A DNA stretch of 64,000 nucleotides. Source: Nageia nagi (taxonomy: Eukaryota > Pinophyta). Positions 22,542 through 34,289 of the stretch are shown here, piece after piece. The stretch's first letter is position 1. The number at the start of each line of letters is the position of its first letter. Below the pieces are notes generated by a model. It saw only the letters and a program-made list of their open reading frames with translations. It made no database searches and was not told the origin of the DNA. Made by a program: the position numbers and the translations under genes. The stretch lies in contig JBITNC010000001.1 of assembly GCA_050084985.1 (NCBI GenBank), positions 39,990,001 through 40,054,000 on the forward strand, read 5' to 3'.

Positions 22542-24017
22542 TAAACTTGATTTATCTTGGTGGCCAACTTCTTGTGGTGGACTCATATCTAGCTTTTTGT
22601 TGTCCTTCTCTTCCTTACCTCCAAAATAAGCATGGACATGAAGTACATATTAGTATTTGAAAGAATTTAATGTTTCATGTTTTTAATTCCAATGGCTACT
22701 ATTTGCCTAATTTTCACCTATAGAATTTATTACTTTGTAGAAATGTTATTCAGTGCTGAATGCTCAAAGATCTAATCCTTATATTGAGAAAAATATGATT
22801 TTGTACTTCATCATGGATCCCCATACTTCTCTCTAACTTTTTGGGTACTTGATTTATGTTTTTCATTTACTTTTCTAAGCTAATATGTAATCTGTTAGTT
22901 CTCATGGAGTATTCAATACTCCAATTTATTCTTGTGTAAATATAGATTTTATTTCCCATTATATGGGATGCTTATACTATAATGTTATGCCACCATTTTT
23001 GGATCTAATATAAAACATTCATATTTTCTCTGCAATACTTTGTGGCTGTGGTGTGTATTTTCTCTTTTCAAAGCTTATATGCATGAAAAATACTTGCAAA
23101 TATTCATATAAGTATTATGGCTCTATTCTAAGGTGATATTTATATATTTGGAGTCATTTTAGTTATATAGGTATCCGTTACATTTCCATTTTGACCAATA
23201 TTTTTTTGATATTTTCATTGTTATGTCAAATTAACTTATTTTATATTAGTTTAACTTTAGGAGCTAGAAATTTCATTATAGATCTAAATTTTATATGATT
23301 AATTTTTTTATGAATATTTGGTTTCAATACCTTTACAACCATATATAATTTTTCATACTCTATTGGTGGAATGCACATAGAAATCACAAAATATAAACCT
23401 ACTCTTTCACAATCTTTCTTAGTGAGCTCCAAGAGTATTTTACTTTGAGCTCACTTTTGTATATTTTTCCCTTCCTTAAATTTTCCTCCATCCCTACCAT
23501 TAGACAGAGAATTTCATGTTGATTAATTTTATAGGTCATACTACTAAGTTTCATTAAGATACAAAAAAGTTATAGCCATCCGAATTTAGCCCTATAAACC
23601 AATCAATTTTCCCAGAGTTTTTAGTTTTTTCAAATTTTTCAACTTTCTTAGAATTTTGATGGAGTTCAAATGCTTGGAACTTAAGAAAAGTATGGAAGAG
23701 TTAGTTTTTTGACTTTACCACATTATAGAAATGTCTAGCTAACTAGAAACTCCTAGAACTTTGAAATTTTCACATTTGCATTATTTTTCGACTCGACAAA
23801 GTTATTTTACATCTAAAAACTTTAAATTCATTTTCTAGGAGATTAGGAAGTATGATTTAGGCATGTGAGTAACCATTGGAAAGGTATTTTTTTTCTCTAT
23901 CTAAATATAATATTAAATTCATATTTTGGGTAATTTTAATTTGTCTAAAAGTTTCTAAAATTCCTAAACGTCTATCTCTTCAATTTTTATCACTGTGTGG
24001 TGTTCAAGAATATCAAA
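22542..24017. other. Unidentified AT-rich region
   Basis: No convincing coding similarity. A TATA-like AATATAAAACATTCATATTT with TTTCTCTGCAATAC after it (about 23008-23040) and a primer-site-like sequence at 24025 would suit an LTR ending near 24015, but I found no second copy in the window. Confidence 0.35.
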
Positions 24018-24140
24018 ATATTTATTTGGTATCAGAATCTAGAGTCTAGAGCCTCCAAATATTCAATTGGTATCAGATATTAGAGCTTGAAGCCACCAAA
24101 TATTTAATTGGTATTAGAGCTTGGAGCCTTGAGCCTCCAA
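24018..24140 (+). repeat. 41-bp tandem repeat, three copies, with primer-site-like core
   Basis: Units at 24018-24058, 24059-24099 and 24100-24140 are each exactly 41 bp, opening ATATT-A-TTGGTATCAGA and closing GCC-CCAA. Each holds TTGGTATYAGA and AGAGC, which together resemble the initiator-Met tRNA primer-binding site (TGGTATCAGAGC) used by many plant LTR elements. Confidence 0.8.
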
Positions 24141-26876
24141 ATCTTGAGTATTATCGCTTTATATTTAATATGGGAAAGTTTAATTTTTTCCCAAGGAACT
24201 CAACAAGTATATCATCATTTGAAAACATATAAAAAAATTCCTCATGATATGATTCACCTTCTATTTCTATAAAACCTATAAATTGAATTGAAAGTGACTA
24301 AACAAAATCTTCCATATTTATTTACATAAAAATATCATTAAGCATGGATTTATAATCAATTTTATATTCTTTTAAATTTAAATTTAACATTTTGCTAATG
24401 AACATTAAATTAGAACTAGAAAAAGGGGCTAATTATGTCAGATGTGTTATGTGCTATAAATAATAAGAATAAAGGTAAAACATATTTAAATACTACAAAT
24501 TTGCATAGGAAATTTTAAATAGTATAAAAAAGAAGCTTCGTTTCTCCAAGGTGGAACTATTATCAATTGAGGGAACCATATTACAATGAAAGGTACAAAA
24601 TAGACACAAAAAAGGGAAGAATATATGGGAGTATATGCTACTACATATATATTGGAAAATATAGAAATAACATAATGAAAGGATATTCCAATAAGAGAAA
24701 AATGAAGCACATTAAATTCAACACATGATCAAACTCAAATTCTACAAAAAATTTCCAGGAAAACATTGAAAGAATAAGAGAGGAGGCATAGTATAAAAAA
24801 ATCAATGATGAGAATAATAATGATGATACTCAAATAAAAAAATATATCAAATCCTAATTACATTAATAATAGGAATAATTATACTTATCATAAAGTTTGT
24901 GAAAATGCTAAAAAGTCATATCATATGAATTCTAAACAACTTGTAATATCAAGTAGGAGGAGTTGGTAGGCTAAATAATTCAAACAATTAATGTTCCCAC
25001 ACCAAGATATAAATTATAAGGAGCATATTTAAAAAAATTCATATGAAGCTAAGCACCATAAAAAAAGGTGCATGCATGCAAAACCAAAGGAGAAAAGAAA
25101 TAAGGGTAAGGAAGTAGATCTGAACATATTCACAATGGGGGTAAAGCAGTTCACATAGAACCCATGAATACAAAGAGTACAAGAAAAAACCCATAGGTTT
25201 GGGATACTCTTTACCAAGGAGGAATTCAAGGATTTATGAAGGCATGTATAGGTTTTGATCTAGAATTATTTCCTTAGGTGGGCAGGCCCTAGAATGAGGG
25301 GAAATGCATAGTAAATAACCTAGAGTTTGTCTTCAATACCTTCATAATAGCAGAGGCAATGCTCATGCAAGATGTTGGAAAAGAGATTAGGAGGAATAGA
25401 AAAGACATTTACTTAGTTGAAATCAACAAATTCAAAGGAGGGAAAATGAAAATATCTAAATATAGATCCACCTATCTTATAAAATCATTTCCAAGTCCAT
25501 GGAGAAATATTTTAAAATACATCATGAAGTATATTACTTTGAAGGGGTGATACACAAAATTTTAATTCTACCATTTTGGTGTTATCAACCACTTCAAACA
25601 CTATGATGAGGTAAATTTCCATTTCTTTATCTTGCACTCCATGAAAATTTCCATATATAAATTTAAAAATAATAGAATTGATTTTGTAATTTCTATTTTC
25701 CTACACACTAGACCACTCAACACACCTTATGATTGATCTAAAGAAAATGGAGCTTTAATAATAATATTTCCTATGATATGATATGAAAAATTGACAAAGA
25801 ATGTGATAGAAATATATCATTTATGCTTGAGATACCAATAAGATTTCTAGAGACCTACAAATTAGATAAATATTATGGGGAACCTTAAATCACAAGCCCT
25901 TGAGGCCTTATGATTGATAAAGAAGGGTGAAAACCCAACTCAACAAGAGAATAGTCCCCCTAATACTTAATCAAAAGGATGGAAGAAATAAGATACATGC
26001 CTATTATGCAAATGATATGTAAATTCATATGAAAATACAATATTTAATTGATTATTGACAAGATGAGATCACCTATTGGTAAAATATATGGTAAAGATTC
26101 AAAGATATGTGACAAATATGACTATGTGAAACTATGGACAAACTATGCCGATATTAATAAATAAATAGCCTAAATGGAGATGGATCTAATACAATCTAAG
26201 TTAAAAAAGACTAAAAAATGTTAAAACCCTAAGGCTATACATTAAAGGTCAATACCCTAGGTTGAAATCCTAGCTAAATGTATTAGCTTAAATGCTTATA
26301 TATCACACAATTAAGAAAATATACAAGTTTAAAGGTGGATACAATGGTTGATGAAGATCCAAATGATATCTTAGATATGTCAAAACCCCCAAAAATCCAA
26401 AATTAGATCAAAGAAAGTTTTAATAGATAAATAGTAACTTAATCCATCATTAAGAAGGAACTCTTGATGTGTGAATGATATTTAATAAATCCTAATTATT
26501 TAAACCCAAACATTATTCCTTCAAGGTTGATATCACAAGTCAAATTTTACACTTAGAATACTAAAACTCAAAACATGCTCATGAAAATGATGTTTTAGTA
26601 TTTGTAAAGTGATCCCCTATTACTTATTTATAAACATCATAATCAAGATCACCTAGATGATTATGGAATTATAGGATCATCCATAATATTAGCAAATCAT
26701 GTGAATGACTAGGATCTAGTTTTAAAATTATCTAAGTGCCAAAGTGTCATTGATTTAAACTACAAGAAATGCTACATAACATGTTAGTCCTACATATCAT
26801 GATATGATAATATAAGTACCATAAATATATATAAAACACCAACATAAGGTAAAAAAACATTTTTATGGTGTTCACA
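24141..26876. other. Unidentified region with weak coding traces
   Basis: Mostly AT-rich. On the plus strand about 25230-25730 reads as a possible decayed protein: an open stretch at 25359-25550 (MLMQDVGKEIRRNRKDIYLV), then YTKFYFYHFGVINHFKHYD and NFHFFILHSMKISIYKF in an adjacent frame. It resembles poorly characterised transposon proteins, but I cannot name the family. The rest shows no gene, repeat or structured element that I can support. Confidence 0.3.
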
Positions 26877-26895
26877 AATTTCCCCCTACACCAAA
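26877..26895 (-). other. Possible polypurine tract beside an LTR end
   Basis: The minus strand reads GGTGTAGGGGGAAATT immediately before TGTGAACACC, the layout of a polypurine tract followed by the TG of a 3' LTR lying to the left. The other LTR end and a second copy were not found, so this is tentative. Confidence 0.3.
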
Positions 26896-28572
26896 TGGTA
26901 ATCAATTTAGTATATAATAAAGTTCTAAAGGGTTATCCTAGAAGGAGTTCTAGGGTGTCAATTACAAAGGAGGAGGAGGATATACCATTGCAAACCATCC
27001 TAAATTAAAGAAGAAGAATTGTAGGACCATAAAGATTAACTATAAAAAATAAAGTATAGGATTCAAAGAAAATAATAAATGAAGAACAAGGCAAAAACCA
27101 ACAAAAGGAAGCTTGGGAAAAAGAGGCATTCATATCTAGTTGGTCAAAAAAGAAAAAGAACTAGAGGAATAGACCACTACCTAAATAAAGATGATGAAAA
27201 AGGAAAATAAGCATGAAAATATGATTTAATTTCAAAAATTAAGGAAAATAAAAATGTAGAAAATGAATAGAGTCCAAAACAAGTCAAAAAAGAGAAGATT
27301 TTAAAAAGGAAAAAGAAATCCACCACAAGCAACTATAACATATAAGAAAAACTAGAGGGTTAAAAAAAGATTCAAACGGGAGCCCAAAATACAAGTAAGT
27401 ATAATAAAAAATTAGTAGGGTATAACAAATAAAATCCAATAACTCTAGAAGAAGAAACAAATTAAGAATTAAGACAAAAAGAAAAAATGAATCAAATCCT
27501 AGTTGAAGAGTCAATGGACCAGAGGGAGGATACATACCTAGAAATAATACCACTACACCAATAAGATACTACAAAATAACCCATTAAAAAAGAAAAAAAA
27601 AGAATAAAATAACAAACACTAAAAATTCATCAAAGCCCAAAGTTGCACAACTAGTTGTTGGTCAAGGAATAAATATACCAAGGATATCCTAATCCCAAGT
27701 TTGAAGGCCTCCTCCTACAACCAACACCATAACAATTCATGAAAATGAAGATCTATTTGAAGTACTATAAAAATGAATATATGAAGTTCAAATTATGGAA
27801 CAAGAATGGTGACGATACAAATGACCCTCCATATATTCCTCCACTTGGGGGAGAGTGGTTTGGCAAGTATAATAGAATAATCTATTTCATACCTAAACTA
27901 TTAAGGAACTAACACACAAAAATATCATGGAATCAAAGGATAATATTGACTACTTTTGATACGATGGTGTTAACATTCATATACATTATGTTCAATAGTA
28001 TTTGATTGGTTTTGTAGAATATTAATCATATTTAATATATTATGATGATGGTTAAATATTTTTTGTAGTAAATACCATGTATTGAGATCAAATCCTACAA
28101 CTTACAATACAATTCATACAATAGATAATTTTTGCCCTTTTGATATATGACTAATATGCTTCATTTAAAATGGAAGGTAACAAAATATTCATAATTTATA
28201 ATAGAATGAACATGTATGCTTCAGTTTAAATTGATGTTTCATTTTGTATACAATCAAATTCTATAAAATATGCAACTTATGTATAAAATTCTTCATGATA
28301 TACACTGTACATAAAATATCATTTTTTGTACAAGGTTTTGATGCATCTTTAAAAACTCTATCCTTTTGTTGATAAATACAAATTTACATGACATTTATCA
28401 AAATAATTTGATGATCCCAAGGTAACCTTAATATATTCCTAGAGCTCATAATTTTCATTCAAACTAAAAATATGCTCAAAAGAGGATCAATAGTGGTTCT
28501 AAATAGGTTGACAATATTGATGGTAGTCCTAATTTTAGGAAATTTTAGATCTCCAAAAGTCTAGTATGAAAG
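26896..28572. other. Unidentified region, A-rich on the plus strand
   Basis: About 27000-27600 is strongly A-rich (lysine-rich in plus-strand readings), so the long minus-strand frame at 27284-27553 is probably compositional. Nothing recognisable to the B1 LTR start at 28573. Confidence 0.35.
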
Positions 28573-29057
28573 TGTAGATGCCCAAAAATGATTTATTATT
28601 TATTTAATAAATCATATTTAGACTTATTAAATGATTAATTGGAAATTAATACATAAATTAAAAAAAGTGCTACTATAATACAATACCATGTGCTAGGAAC
28701 AATGCAATATCATATACCATGGTTTATATTTTAATTTATCTTGAATATATAAAATATTATTGTTATTTATATGTGTTAGATTGAATTCCTTTTTATTTCT
28801 TTGTAGGTTATAAATATGGGAGGTGAAGGTTGACATTCCTATTGAATCTCTTTGATAGGTGGTTGTCCCAAACATCAAACTTATGATGTCTCTTGAGGAA
28901 ACCTATCTTGAGAAATTTGTTATACTCTATAAGCTCTACTATATATCCTTTGTGTGTGATGTGAAACATAAAGTTTCACAAAGCCAATAGTGTACCATTC
29001 TCACACCACTAGTAGTGTGCTTCTATTAGATCGAGTGATCTAGATTTTAGGGAATAA
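28573..29057 (+). repeat. B1 5' LTR, left piece
   Basis: Matches 50622-51105: AATGATTTATTATTTATTTAA near the start, ACAATACCATGTGCTAGGA, GGGAGGTGAAGGTT and TTCTATTAGATCGAG-GATC near the break. It ends with AATAA, one side of the target duplication of element C. Confidence 0.8.
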
Positions 29058-30161
29058 TGTAATATCCCCAAAACTCACAAAATGCAATTTTTGTTAAAGT
29101 GTAATATTCCAAAGTTGAAATATCACTACTTAGGAATTTATATATATTTTTATATTTTTCTATCTAGCTCAATTCAAATCGAATATGCAAATTGAATAAT
29201 AAATAGAGAGAAAAATGAATTTTATTCTTCAAGAGCTAGGACATCCCAAATGGACAAGTACAATACTTAAGGAAAAATACCCAAATGCTTAAGAAGGGGG
29301 ATGTTTGCCCTCACAAAGTAGATTTGGATGATCTGGCCTTGCAAGTTCTTCAATGTCTTCTCCCCAATGCTGGATGAGCCTCCTCACACTGATTTGACTG
29401 GTCTGGATCTAGGATGTGCCTCCTCACATTGATTTGGTAGGTTAGATCTGGATGTGGAATATGGTTGCATTGGCTAGATCTAGATCTGCCCCACTAGTTG
29501 GATCTAGATCAAGGATAGAATAGTTCCACCACACTAGCTTGAACTATTCCAGTAACTCCACCTCACTGGATCAAGCTACTCTAGCAACTCCACCTCACTG
29601 GCTTGAGCTACTATCCTAGCTTAGGTAAGAACTCCTCCACACTGGCTTGAGTTTCCCACTAAGTTAGCTGGAAAGCTACAACTCCACTAGCTTCTAACCC
29701 CCAAAAAGAGATAAAATCTGATGATCTTTCAGCATCCCCCAAATGATGCATCCCATCTCCTTTTATAACAAGATCTCTCATACTTTGGAATCACCCAAAG
29801 TGCAATGTCCCTCTTTTGGTGTCTTAGGATGATAAATTAAATCATCTAGGGACCTAGGAAGCCCAACGTCCCACAATGGTTGCCTAGAGATGTCAAATTA
29901 CAAGGTCAATGGCTCATAAATACAATGTCCCATTATGAGAGACTAATATTGCATTAATTACAAATAATTGAGCCATATTAATTAAATAAAATCCAAGGGT
30001 GAGTGCCTCAAGGGTCTCTTTAGCATTGGTTATAAAAATAAATGCAAAATATTAATAAAATACTCCTAAATTAATTTATTTTTGGTTTCTCCTCCTTTGC
30101 CATGAACGTCACACTCCAAGAGGAGAGAAAGTGGACATTTTACAAATTTAGGGACATTACA
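29058..30161 (-). repeat. 3' LTR of element C
   Basis: Starts TGTAATATCCCC and ends GGGACATTACA. It contains near-repeats of AACTCCACCTCACTGG with TGAGCTACT (about 29555-29615). The partner is 32613-33717. Confidence 0.9.
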
Positions 30162-30178
30162 AGTCTCCCCTTCCTGAA
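30162..30178 (-). other. Polypurine tract of element C
   Basis: The minus strand reads TTCAGGAAGGGGAGACT, immediately followed by the TGTAATG start of the 3' LTR. It primes plus-strand DNA synthesis and fixes the orientation of C as minus. Confidence 0.8.
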
Positions 30179-31460
30179 TTGCTTATCCCCAAGCAACTCA
30201 AGATAAATTGGTCCTTCTCTTTCCCATCTTGAAAAGCTATAATGTAGATGAAAGAATAAGGAGAAAGAGTTTTGATTTTTTGCTGTAAGTGATGGCCAAA
30301 AGTCTACCTTCATAGCTACACAACCCAACATCCAAGTCCTGAATGAAATCAAGGAGTGCTAGTGGGTTATCTTGTATCTAAGAATGCATCACATGATGGG
30401 AGGGAGAATCTATAATTTTAGCAAGCATAAATACATTCATCCCAACATCCCAATGGTCTAAGTGGCTGAGTGGTTCACAAGGAAAAGTATGATGAAGTAA
30501 TACCAAATCTCCAATCCCTCTATTTCTCATTTTAAGCAAGATGATGGATAATTTGTCCCAAAAAATTTTGCAACAATATACTTGTAACAGGGACATATAT
30601 GCTAAAGAGAAGTAAATCTGACTAGTAAGTATTATCACTTGTTTCCAATCTTCAATCAACCTCCAACTTATTATCCAAAAAAAGAACACTCTTAACCAAT
30701 TCGTTAGTGGCTGACCAAATGTGGGCATGTTACCTTGGGATTGGGTGATGTCTTGCATGGTAGTTCTATTTGGGATGTGAGGAATGATTTGATGTTGCTT
30801 CTTTGGATCTTCTATTACTTCCAATCAATGGGCTTATGAAGTGGCCTTATTACTACCCTGTAATCCTCTCATGATGACCTCCTTTCCATTTTCCAAGAAC
30901 TTCATTTCCAAGGTGTCATAATTTGTCCTAATCTCCCCTAAAGTTTTCAGCCATTGAATTCCAAAGACCATGTGCAAGGTCCCTCCCATGGGATATACAT
31001 AGAAATCACTTCTCATGGAGTAATTGTTGGTATCAACTAGAAGTTGTCTAATCACCTTATTGCAAAATAAAATCTAGCCATTAGCATTGGCCACATTAAA
31101 TCCTTCAAAAATGTCCATCCTTACTCCTTTCTCAGTAGCAAACAAAGCATCAATGAAGTTGTGAGATACCCCTCCATCGATAAGAATAGTCACTTCTTCT
31201 CCTAGAGCTCTTCCTTGAATGTCCAATGTGGGGTAATGGGGTGCTCCACTAATGGTGGCCAAGGTGCCATGAGTGGAAAATTCTTCCACAAATTCTAAAA
31301 TGCTCCATAGATCTGATTTAGGTTCCTCCATCTCCACTACCTCTACATAATTGAGTTGCACCTTCCCATTGCAGCGATGGCCTAGCTCCCATGATCCTCT
31401 GTAGATAAAGCACATTTTCCTTCTTCTCATTTCAGAATGTGAGATCTCCCAATCCATCTG
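30179..31460 (-). pseudogene. Element C: zinc knuckle, protease and unassigned 3' part
   Basis: Minus strand 31457-31074: a CCHC-like knuckle CFIYRGSWELGHRCNGK (second Cys changed to Tyr), then HYPTLDIQGRALGEEVTILI followed by DGGVSHNFIDA, the gypsy retropepsin active site (usually D-S/T-G-x-x-HNF-I). It continues at 31055-30834 with NNYSMRSDFYVYPMGG, FGIQWLKTLGEIRTNY and LEMKFLENGKEVIMRG, the conserved segment that normally leads into RT. Instead of RT, two open stretches (30824-30378 and 30352-30140) follow with no recognised domain, down to the polypurine tract. An internal deletion of pol is the simplest explanation. Confidence 0.75.
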
Positions 31461-32545
31461 TGTCTACTCCAATAGCCATGCATTTCTCCTTGGTGGAGAC
31501 ATGAGCCTTCCTTGGCTCCCATTCATTTTACTTACTGGCATAATTTATTATTGGGGTGGCTATGTCATTCCTTGATTGCTCTTCCCTTAGATCAAATTGG
31601 TTAATTCAAGTGCTACAACCCTTCTAATTACCTCATCAATATCATTTGGCTTAAATGCTTTGGTAGATGCTTTGATATTTTCATTCAAACCCTCCATGAA
31701 CATAGCCATCCTTCTAGCTTTTGATAGATCTAAAACCATAATAGAAATATTCATAAACTCATCTACATATTCTTTAGCTATACCAATCTATTGGATCTTT
31801 CTTAGCTCATGGAAGTAACTTTCTTTAGTCTTATTTTCAAAATGTTCCAGTAACCTTTGGCAAAATTCATCAAAAGTTGATATCTGGTCATGCCCTAATG
31901 TTTTCAATCCATGGTGCCACCACTCATAGGCTCATCCCTTCAGGGAGAATGTGGTAAAATGTATGGCCTCATCTTCTACCATGGAATTGAAAGATAGGTA
32001 TGTTTGGAGCTGGTGAATCCATCCTCTTACCAAGATCCTTGCACCTCCATCAAATTTCTCCAATTGGATCTTCTACAATGGCTCCTTAAAGATAGGTGGG
32101 TGTCCTCTTTGTCCTCCCTCCAATTGTCCATGAAATTCTTGGAAAGATATGATGTTTTTGTACTCTACTAGTTTGGCCATGTACTCATCAAAAATTGGTC
32201 GAGCCTCTCCTAATGTCTTCGATAGATCTCCTCTGGATCTTCCTCTTTTCTGAAAAGAGGCTTAGGTGGAATAGGTACAAACTTTTGATAATGAGATCTA
32301 GCCCCAGATGAGCTCTCTCCTTGGCCGTTTCTATTCTCCTAGCTGGGTGGTGGAGTTTGGTTCCCTCTTTGGGACATGAGTATCTGTAATTGCTTTGTCA
32401 TCTTCCTTAATGCATTCAGGATGGCTATGTTGGAATTGGCCATGTTCCCTTGTTCAGCTTCCTCCCACTCTTTAGATCCCTCCAAATCTATTACGTCTCT
32501 CTCCTCTAAGCTTGATTGGTAATCAGGATCACTTCTTCCTCTCAA
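31461..32545 (-). pseudogene. gag of element C
   Basis: The reading starts at 32545 (MRGRSDPDYQSSLEERDVID, with a heptad-like NSNIAILNALRKMTKQLQIL). The capsid core follows in another frame at about 32000-31700: AIHFTTFSLKG, AYEWWHHGL, STFDEFCQRLLEHFENKTKE and SYFHELRKIQ, matching the Retrotrans_gag pattern. Further on are EYVDEFMNI, ARRMAMFMEGLNENIK and DEVIRRVVALE. At least one frameshift and several stops separate start and core. The type resembles the Del/Tekay-like gypsy gag, a guess from motif style. Confidence 0.7.
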
Positions 32546-32599
32546 GTAGTATTATGGATCTTGGGCAGCATGAGCTAGTATAGGTTGGTAGGAAAATAG

Positions 32600-32611
32600 G
32601 CTCTGATACCA
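32600..32611 (-). other. Primer-binding site of element C
   Basis: The minus strand reads TGGTATCAGAGC one base after the 5' LTR end. This is the initiator-Met tRNA complement used by many plant LTR retrotransposons. Confidence 0.9.
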
Positions 32612-32612
32612 C

Positions 32613-33717
32613 TGTAATATCCCCAAAACTCATAAAATACAATTTTTGTTAAAGTGTAATATTCCAAAGTTGAAATATCACTACTTAGGAATTTATATAT
32701 ATTTTTATATTTTTCTATCTAGCTCAATTCAAATTGGATCTACAAATTGAACAAGAAATAGAGCTAAAAATGAATTTTATTCTTCAAGAGCTAGGATGTC
32801 CCAAATGGACAAGTACAATAATCAAGGAAAAATACCCAAATGCTCAAGAAGGGGGATGTTTGCCCTCACAAAGTAGATTTGGATGATTTGGCCCTGCAAG
32901 TTCTTCAATCTCTTCTCCCCAATGCTAGATGAGCATCCTCACACTAATTCAATTGGTTTGGATCTAGGATGTGCCTCCTCACATTGATTTGGTAGGTTAG
33001 ATCTGGATGTGGAATATGGCCACACTAGTTGGATCTAGATCTACCCCACTGGCTAGATCTGGATCAAGGATAGAATAGTTCCGCCACACTGACTCGAACT
33101 ATTCCAGTAACTCCACCTCACTAGCTTGAGCTACTCTAGCAACTCCACCTCATTGGCTTGAGCTACTATTCTAGCTTAGGTAAGAACTCCTCCACACTAG
33201 TTCGAGCTCTCCCACTAAGCTAGCTTGAAAGCTGCAACTCCACTAGCTGCTAACCCCTAGAAAGAGATAAACTCTGATGATCTTCTAGCATCCCCCAAAT
33301 GATGCATCCCATCTCCTTTTATAATAAGATCTCTCATACCTTGGAATCACCCAAAGTGCAACATCCCTTTTTTGGTGTCTTAGGATGACAAATTAAATCA
33401 TCTAGGGACCTAGGAAGCCCAATTTCCCACAATGGTTGCCTATAGATGCCAAATTACAAGATCAATGACTCATAAATGCAACGTCCCATTATGAGAGACT
33501 AATATTGCATTAATTACAAATAATTGAGCTATATTAATTAAATAAAATCCAAGGGTGAGTGCCTCAAGGGTCTCTTTAGCCTTTGTTACAGAAATAAATG
33601 CAAAATATTAATAAAATACTCCTAAATTAATTTATTTTTGGTTTCTCCTCCTTTGCCATGAACGTCACACTCCAAGAGGAGAGAAAGTGGACATTTTACA
33701 AATTTGGGGACATTACA
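32613..33717 (-). repeat. 5' LTR of element C
   Basis: Full-length partner of 29058-30161, with the same TGTAATATCCCC and GGGACATTACA ends. The right flank AACAA continues the interrupted B1 LTR. Confidence 0.9.
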
Positions 33718-33978
33718 AACAAATCATGAAACCATTCTTGAGAATATTCATTGAGAGCTTGTAAGAAGTTTGATTGTAATCCTCCAAAGACTCATTGTTG
33801 TTATAAATTAAGGATTGTACACAAACTAGATACCTTCTCCACTCTACATCAGGTTTATATATTTCATTTACATTTGTTGTATATATGATATAGAGCATAA
33901 CATTATATAATCATTATATTCATAGACCATTTATTTATTTGTGTATTTGTTTATTAATTACACATTTTTAGGTCTACA
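33718..33978 (+). repeat. B1 5' LTR, right piece
   Basis: Starts with AACAA (target duplication) and continues ATCATGAAACCATTCTTGAG, matching 51090-51346. It ends TTTTTAGGTCTACA. Joining the pieces across C restores the order seen in the uninterrupted B2 LTR, which confirms the nesting. Confidence 0.85.
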
Positions 33979-34289
33979 TTTTGTTGAACTCAACATTCTT
34001 ACACACCTAGGTCTTCACCTAGGGCATCCTTTCTAAAAAGTCATGAATACATTTTCACTATTATTCATTCATGTACTTGAAGCTCTTTGAATAGTCGCTA
34101 GAGAAAATGATAAAACTAGGATTTTTCTACCTATGTTTCAAAAATGTATTTAAATGTAGAATAACCTAAGGTTTCTAGGGGAAGGTTATTTTTTTATTAT
34201 ATCCAGAGAAGTATTAGATAAAACCCTAACCTACCTATACAAGAACCTCACCCTAGAAACCTTGATACTTATAGTGATTCTGAATTCAT

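Larger units (their letters stand above)
29058..33717 (-). mobile_element. Gypsy element C, gag-protease only, nested in the B1 LTR
   Basis: Complete by structure: LTRs of 1,104 and 1,105 bp (29058-30161 and 32613-33717), primer site and polypurine tract next to them, and flanks AATAA/AACAA (5 bp, one mismatch). The interior is only 2.45 kb and encodes gag and protease on the minus strand. RT, RNase H and integrase are absent, so the copy would need enzymes from a relative. By eye the LTRs differ at several percent of positions, in short scattered changes, so the insertion is moderately old. Confidence 0.9.

Noticed and set aside
27284-27553. 89-codon minus-strand frame that looks like a membrane protein
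   Set aside because: It is antisense to a very A-rich stretch; poly-A reversed gives Phe/Leu-rich readings. No support as a gene.
28573-33978. Reading 28573-29057 and 33718-33978 as two separate solo LTRs
   Set aside because: They are the two halves of one LTR: joined across element C they match the continuous B2 LTR, and AATAA/AACAA flanks C.
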